A stretch of DNA of 64,000 nucleotides from Prevotella sp. E13-17 (GTDB lineage Bacteria; Bacteroidota; Bacteroidia; Bacteroidales; Bacteroidaceae): positions 3,132,001 through 3,196,000 of the forward strand of contig NZ_CP091787.1 in assembly GCF_022024035.1 (NCBI RefSeq), written 5' to 3'. This document shows, piece by piece, positions 59,561-64,000 of the stretch. The notes beneath the pieces were generated by a model. The model did not search any database and had not been told where the DNA came from. It worked only from the letters and a program-made list of their open reading frames with translations. Every line of letters begins with the position of its first letter. Position 1 is the first letter of the stretch. Made by a program: the position numbers and the translations under genes.

Positions 59561-61486
59561 TTACTGAATGCCAAGCTTTCCCTTCCACGTCATATACCAG
59601 TTCTTCGGATCGCTGAGGTCGCGAGAAACGGGAGCAGAGCTCTTCTTACCCTTGCGCGCCTCGATGTGTTTCTTCATGAAAGCACCAGGGTTAGCCTGAC
59701 GCTTGGCAAAACGCATCAGGTCGTAGTAGCGGGTACCCTCGAAGGCTAGCTCCAGCGCCATCTCGTCAAGCAGCAGACTGTCCACATAAACCTGCTGTTC
59801 GGCAGTGAGCTGACGGTACTTCGCCTCGTTGGTCTCTACGGTGTCGTTGATCAACTTATAGAACTCGTTCATAGGAGTATAACCCGAACCACGTGTGTGG
59901 ATACCAATGGTGTTAGGTATCTGCTCAGCATTGCCCGTCACGAAGAAGTTGGCCGAAGCACGACGATAGTTGTTCGTGGGGAAGTCGAACGCAGCCAGCT
60001 TGATAGAGTCGGCCTCGGGAATGGTATGACCGATGGAATCGCGCAGGATAGCGTTGTCCAGTCCCTCGCTCAGCGTAGCAAAGGCTGCACGTGGGAAACC
60101 AGCCTGGTTCAGGGCCTCAGCCAAACGCAGATAAACCATCTGTTTGCGATAGATATGGATGTTATTTCTTGCATTCTCCTCTCTTTTTTCCTTGTTTAGC
60201 ATGTACTTGTACTTAGAGATAACCTGCGTTGGTACAAGATCGCCCGTCACAGGATCCTTGAAGCTATTGTAATTATTGAAATTCTGACCGAAACAGAAGG
60301 GGAGACGCAAGTCGCCAGAGCGATTTAAGTCAAGTCCACTGGGTGCATAGCTGACGGTGGTACCATTATTACCCAACACACAGTTGGCCATTGAGGCAGA
60401 CAGCTCCTTCAGGCGTTCAGACGCTGTGATGCTGTACTGAGCCTGGTTCTCATTCGTTGAACAGAACAGGTTACCCAATTCGCTATAATAACCCTCAGCA
60501 CGGATAGAGTCGCCGGCAATCATTGTAATGAGCTCGCTTTCGTTAGAGTATGATTCACTCCCCCAGAAGTCACCACCATACGCAGTAATACCGAGCCATG
60601 ATGTGGTACCCTTCGGCCACATAACAGTTGTGACGCCAACAGGATAGTTGCTGCTTGCACTCTGACCATTGCGGGTGTTAATGTAGTTATAGTAGCAAGT
60701 TGCGGCCTTGTAGTAGTCGGCAGGGGTCTTGGCACTCCACAGATAGAGGTCGCCCAGCACGATATCAATGGGGAAGTAGAAGAAGCGAGAGTCCGTATTA
60801 CGGATTTTTCCAATACCGGGATACTCCGTGCGATACTGCAAGGGGATGCTCTCCAGGTCTGCAATCAACTCGCTACAGATGTAGTCCAGATCACGCTTAG
60901 GTGCTCTCTCGGCAGCCTCAGCAGCCTCCTTGGTGAGCAGAGGCTCCTCGTAGTAAGCCACCTCGCCATAGTTCAGCACCAGCTGCAGGTAGGTCCATGC
61001 ACGGATCGCCTTGATGGCTGCATACTCGGTCATGAACACATACTTGTCCTGACTGTTGCGCATGTCAATCTTGGCATTGGCAATATAGTAGTTGCAGTTG
61101 TTGATAATAGCATAGTAGTCGCGTGGCGAATTATACTTATTATCATCGTTCTCCTGGAACAGGGCCAGGTCGCGAAGATCCGAACTGGCCGCATCGGTCA
61201 GGTCAACAAGGTCGCCGCGCACCTCACCCAGCAGGATGGTGCGGTCGCCAATAACCTGCAACTTGTTCAGAATACCTGTGAGCGAATACACGGTATCCGT
61301 CCAGTTGGTAAGGTGGTCCTTGTCTGTGAAGATCACGTCCTCTGCCTCGGGCTCGAAGAAGTCCGCGCAGGAAGTCATCATGGGCAGCGCCATGAAGGCA
61401 GCTGCAAAGCCGCAGCACACTGAACCAGCCCCTTTACGAAATATATTCTTGATATTCATAATCTTTTTCATTTCTTGATTCTTCAA
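59561..61486 (-). CDS. SusD/RagB-family lipoprotein (second locus)
   Basis: 641 residues. The N-terminus has a lipoprotein signal ending in MMTSC; the true start may be this ATG or one of two others within 30 bp. SusD features include TDTVYSLTGILNKLQ and VRGDLVDLTD near the start, YYAIINNCNYYIANAKIDM, AIRAWTYLQLVLNYGEVAYYE, and C-terminal LLDEMALELAFEGTRYYDLMRFAKRQAN. It is longer than the first SusD (537), with an insert around 290-400, so the glycan is probably different. It follows SusC by 12 bp. Confidence 0.93.
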   Translation of the reverse strand: MKNQEMKKIMNIKNIFRKGAGSVCCGFAAAFMALPMMTSCADFFEPEAEDVIFTDKDHLTNWTDTVYSLTGILNKLQVIGDRTILLGEVRGDLVDLTDAASSDLRDLALFQENDDNKYNSPRDYYAIINNCNYYIANAKIDMRNSQDKYVFMTEYAAIKAIRAWTYLQLVLNYGEVAYYEEPLLTKEAAEAAERAPKRDLDYICSELIADLESIPLQYRTEYPGIGKIRNTDSRFFYFPIDIVLGDLYLWSAKTPADYYKAATCYYNYINTRNGQSASSNYPVGVTTVMWPKGTTSWLGITAYGGDFWGSESYSNESELITMIAGDSIRAEGYYSELGNLFCSTNENQAQYSITASERLKELSASMANCVLGNNGTTVSYAPSGLDLNRSGDLRLPFCFGQNFNNYNSFKDPVTGDLVPTQVISKYKYMLNKEKREENARNNIHIYRKQMVYLRLAEALNQAGFPRAAFATLSEGLDNAILRDSIGHTIPEADSIKLAAFDFPTNNYRRASANFFVTGNAEQIPNTIGIHTRGSGYTPMNEFYKLINDTVETNEAKYRQLTAEQQVYVDSLLLDEMALELAFEGTRYYDLMRFAKRQANPGAFMKKHIEARKGKKSSAPVSRDLSDPKNWYMTWKGKLGIQ

Positions 61487-61498
61487 TTAAATAGCGCA

Positions 61499-64000
61499 TT
61501 ACAGATTAATCTTCACACCAGCCACGATAGAACGGCTCTGTGCCAGACGACCCAGGTCGATACCCTGACCAATCACCTTTGAAGAGGTAGAGAACTCAGG
61601 ATCGGTACCAAGATACTTAGAGAATGTCAGCAGGTTGTTGCCCTGAATCCAGAACTGAACGCCCTGGATGAACTCAGAGTTGACTGGCAGGTCGTAGCTC
61701 AGAGTGGCGCTCTTCAGACGCAGGTAAGAACCATCTTCGATCCAACGGTCGCTGAAGCGGCTGTTGCCCAGAGGATCCTGGAAGGTGATGCGAGGCATGT
61801 CGGTCTGCTGACCTTCTGCCTGCCAACGGTGGTTCATCGCCGTGGTCTGGTTCATGAAGCGGCTGCCGCCCTCCAACTGTGAACGCATGTAGTTATAGAC
61901 ATCATTGCCCACGCTGTAGTTGAAGTTCACGTCGAGCTTGAGGCGTTTCCAGCTCAGCGAAGTAAAGATGTTACCATAAATGTCGGGATTGGGGTCACCG
62001 ATGACCACCATATCCTTTTCGTCGATAACGCCATCACCGCTCACGTCGGTGAAGTGTACGTCACCAGCCTGGAAGTAGTTATGGTCCTTACCGTTGGCAC
62101 CCAGAACATACAAGCCGTTGGGGTCGCTGGTACCAGCAGCCTTGGCCTCGGCTGTCGTTGCAAAGACGCCCTCTGTGCGATAGCCATAGAACACATTAGC
62201 AGGACGGCCCACCTCTGTCAGGATGGTAGCGCCATAGAGTTCTGTCTTCAGCGTCTTGTTGTTGTCGGGCAACTCAGTGATCTCGTTCTTGTAGTGACCC
62301 AGGCTTGCACCTACTTGCCACTGCCAGTCTTTCTGTGCCAGCACCTTGACGGTGGCGGTCACGTCGAAACCGTTGTTCTTCAGCTTACCAGAGTTAGACC
62401 AGTTGTCGTCCAGACCGCTCAGGAAGCCCAGCGACTGGGTGGTGAGCAGGTTGTTGGTGGTTGAGCGGAAGTAGTTCAGACTCAGAGCCAAACGGTTGTT
62501 CAGCAGACTAGACTCCACGCCGAAGTTAAAGCGACGGGTGGTCTCCCACTGAATCTTGGTATTACCAATACCGGCGAAGGTCAGTCCAGACACATCGTGC
62601 AAGAACTGATTAGCACGGAAGAAGCTGCGAGCAGCATAGTAGTCGATGTTGTCGTTACCGCTCACATCGAAACCAGCCGACAGACGCAGGTAGTCCACAT
62701 TCTTAACGCCAGCCATCCAAGGCTCGTTAGAGAGCACCCATGATGCCTGAACACCAGGGAACACGCCCCAGGCAGCATCGAACAGGCGGAAATCGCCGCC
62801 ATCCTGTCCGAAGAGTGTAGATCCGTCAACAGTCAGGTTAGCCTGCAAGTAGTAACGGCTCATATAGTTATATTCAGCCTGTGCATACCATGAGATAGCG
62901 TTCCAGCTCTCTTCCACACCAGTTACATCCACGTTCTTCAAGCCACCACTCATGAATGGAGTCTTGTCACTACCCGTGTTGTAGCCCAGCTGTGTGTTGC
63001 TGGTGTAGTTTTCCCAGTTCACGCGCACACCACCGAAGGCATGGATGAAGTGAGCACCATAGCGGTTGTTCCAGTCCAGACGGGTATCACTCATCACCGA
63101 GTTCTGCTTAGAAGCCAGCGAACGAACCTCGTTTTGGCGTTTGCCACCAATGCTCTTCACATAGTAATCGGGCACACCGTTCACAGGAATATAGTACTGG
63201 TTGTGAGTGTTCACCAGATTATAGCTGAAGTGCTCACTCAGCGAGAGGTTAGCACTGAACATATACTTGGGAGTCACGCTGAGGTTCAGCAGTGAGTTCT
63301 CAAAACGGTTCTTGTTCTCGGCATCCGAGTATTCCAGGATAGAAGCGGGGTTACCCAACTGCCAGTTGTAACCGGTATAGCCTTCCAAGGCCTCACGCAG
63401 GTAGGTCTCGTCGGCATTGTCCCAGTGATTGTTTGACAGCAAACCGCGGCCATAGCTGTAAGGACTCATGAAGGGGCTCTTCACATAAGCCAGAAACGAG
63501 GGAGCAGAAGGTGTGCCTTCGTCGTAGGTTGTGGGAGCACCGTCGTTACGCAGGTTGCGTGTCTGGTTAGAGAACGACGCATCGAAACGCACGCTCAGCT
63601 CTTTCAGCAGTGAGATGTCGGTGTTGAAACGCACGTTCAGGCGGTTCATCTCGTTGTTCTTCAGCGTACTGTTAGCACCTGTATAACCCACCGAGAGGTT
63701 ATAGTTGGCCACATCGTCGCCACCCTCTACGTTGATGCCGTAGTTCTGGGTGAAGGCGGTCTTATAGACATAGTCCTTCCAATCCGTGTTCTGGTGGTAG
63801 GGGGTGTAGTAATAGTAGTCGGGATCCTCGTTGAGGAAGCTGAAAGTGCGGATGTTCGTGTTCGTCGTGCGCAGCATTTCAGATGCATAGCCACGATACT
63901 GCGAAGCGCTCATCATGTCATAATACTTTGGCTCCATCACCACGCCCATCGAGGCTGTTGCGGTGATACGTGTAGCCATCGACTTGTTGCGACGGGTCTG
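61499..64000 (-). CDS. SusC/RagA-family TonB-dependent transporter, C-terminal part (5' end outside window)
   Basis: The frame is open through base 64000, so the signal peptide, TonB box and most of the plug lie outside. The 834 visible residues are the end of the plug (MATRITATASMGVVMEPKYY) and the whole barrel, with SusC-type strands (YNLSVGYTGANSTLKNNEMN, LDVNFNYSVGNDVYNYMRSQ) and a polar terminal residue after RSIVAGVKINL. It imports an oligosaccharide with the following SusD. No enzyme is visible on this side of the operon, so the substrate cannot be inferred. Confidence 0.94.
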   Translation of the reverse strand, partial: QTRRNKSMATRITATASMGVVMEPKYYDMMSASQYRGYASEMLRTTNTNIRTFSFLNEDPDYYYYTPYHQNTDWKDYVYKTAFTQNYGINVEGGDDVANYNLSVGYTGANSTLKNNEMNRLNVRFNTDISLLKELSVRFDASFSNQTRNLRNDGAPTTYDEGTPSAPSFLAYVKSPFMSPYSYGRGLLSNNHWDNADETYLREALEGYTGYNWQLGNPASILEYSDAENKNRFENSLLNLSVTPKYMFSANLSLSEHFSYNLVNTHNQYYIPVNGVPDYYVKSIGGKRQNEVRSLASKQNSVMSDTRLDWNNRYGAHFIHAFGGVRVNWENYTSNTQLGYNTGSDKTPFMSGGLKNVDVTGVEESWNAISWYAQAEYNYMSRYYLQANLTVDGSTLFGQDGGDFRLFDAAWGVFPGVQASWVLSNEPWMAGVKNVDYLRLSAGFDVSGNDNIDYYAARSFFRANQFLHDVSGLTFAGIGNTKIQWETTRRFNFGVESSLLNNRLALSLNYFRSTTNNLLTTQSLGFLSGLDDNWSNSGKLKNNGFDVTATVKVLAQKDWQWQVGASLGHYKNEITELPDNNKTLKTELYGATILTEVGRPANVFYGYRTEGVFATTAEAKAAGTSDPNGLYVLGANGKDHNYFQAGDVHFTDVSGDGVIDEKDMVVIGDPNPDIYGNIFTSLSWKRLKLDVNFNYSVGNDVYNYMRSQLEGGSRFMNQTTAMNHRWQAEGQQTDMPRITFQDPLGNSRFSDRWIEDGSYLRLKSATLSYDLPVNSEFIQGVQFWIQGNNLLTFSKYLGTDPEFSTSSKVIGQGIDLGRLAQSRSIVAGVKINL

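Overview
The window reads as chromosomal DNA of a Bacteroidales bacterium, most likely a Prevotella-group species (Prevotella/Segatella/Xylanibacter). The evidence is Bacteroidetes-type -7 promoter boxes (TAnnTTTG) before most transcription units, SusC/SusD pairs, a hybrid two-component regulator, T9SS-like C-terminal tails, an hmu haem operon, and the metK-DUF4271-hemD-rnpA-yidD cluster. I see no transposase, integrase, rRNA operon or CRISPR array.

Layout. 1-882: end of a thioredoxin-fold (TlpA-like) gene and its terminator. 968-10370: haem-uptake operon, a calycin-like protein followed by hmuY-R-S-T-U-V. 10887-11690: an SDR dehydrogenase on the minus strand. 11863-14340: three FKBP-type prolyl isomerases in tandem. 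14341-16948: a structured leader or small RNA candidate, an Lrp/AsnC regulator and a C26-M19 peptidase fusion. 16969-22798 (minus): SpoU methyltransferase with tRNA-Arg(CCT), a DUF5723-like outer-membrane protein with a large lipoprotein, and tyrS behind tandemly duplicated promoters. 23599-27137 (minus): yidD, rnpA, hemD, DUF4271 and metK. 27226-30055: an outer-membrane beta-barrel receptor with a small membrane protein overlapping its start. 30480-36485: dapL, a TPP-riboswitch-controlled thiamine receptor with a PnuT-like transporter, and pyruvate kinase. 36682-36972: a SemiSWEET transporter. 37411-57086 (minus): a polysaccharide utilisation locus with two GH43 enzymes, a hybrid sensor/regulator, SusC/SusD, a GH43-like surface lipoprotein, two T9SS-type secreted proteins, a BNR-propeller enzyme that could be an exo-arabinanase, and an unassigned probable (alpha/alpha)6-barrel protein. 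The GH43/BNR content fits arabinan or an arabinose-containing glycan. 57288-59411: a secreted M6 metalloprotease. 59561-64000: a second SusD/SusC pair, with SusC running off the window.

The most unusual signal is non-coding. Four intergenic elements (10376-10743, 23009-23376, 37110-37360, 55284-55501), and a weaker fifth (57195-57282), share a strict 22-bp period. Each strong copy has exactly five 13-bp imperfect palindromes of the type TCYAG-(GGG or CCC)-CTRGA, separated by 9-bp spacers, followed in phase by four or five 22-bp units that begin CAAAAG or a variant. The first two copies are 368-bp inverted duplicates, 12.3 kb apart, about 95% identical by eye with no indels. They carry five further in-phase palindromes with an AGTCT core. 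The elements lie only between genes and cannot be coding, since 22 is not a multiple of 3. I do not recognise them as a named repeat family. They look like phased protein-binding arrays or structured RNA and are the best candidate here for something undescribed.
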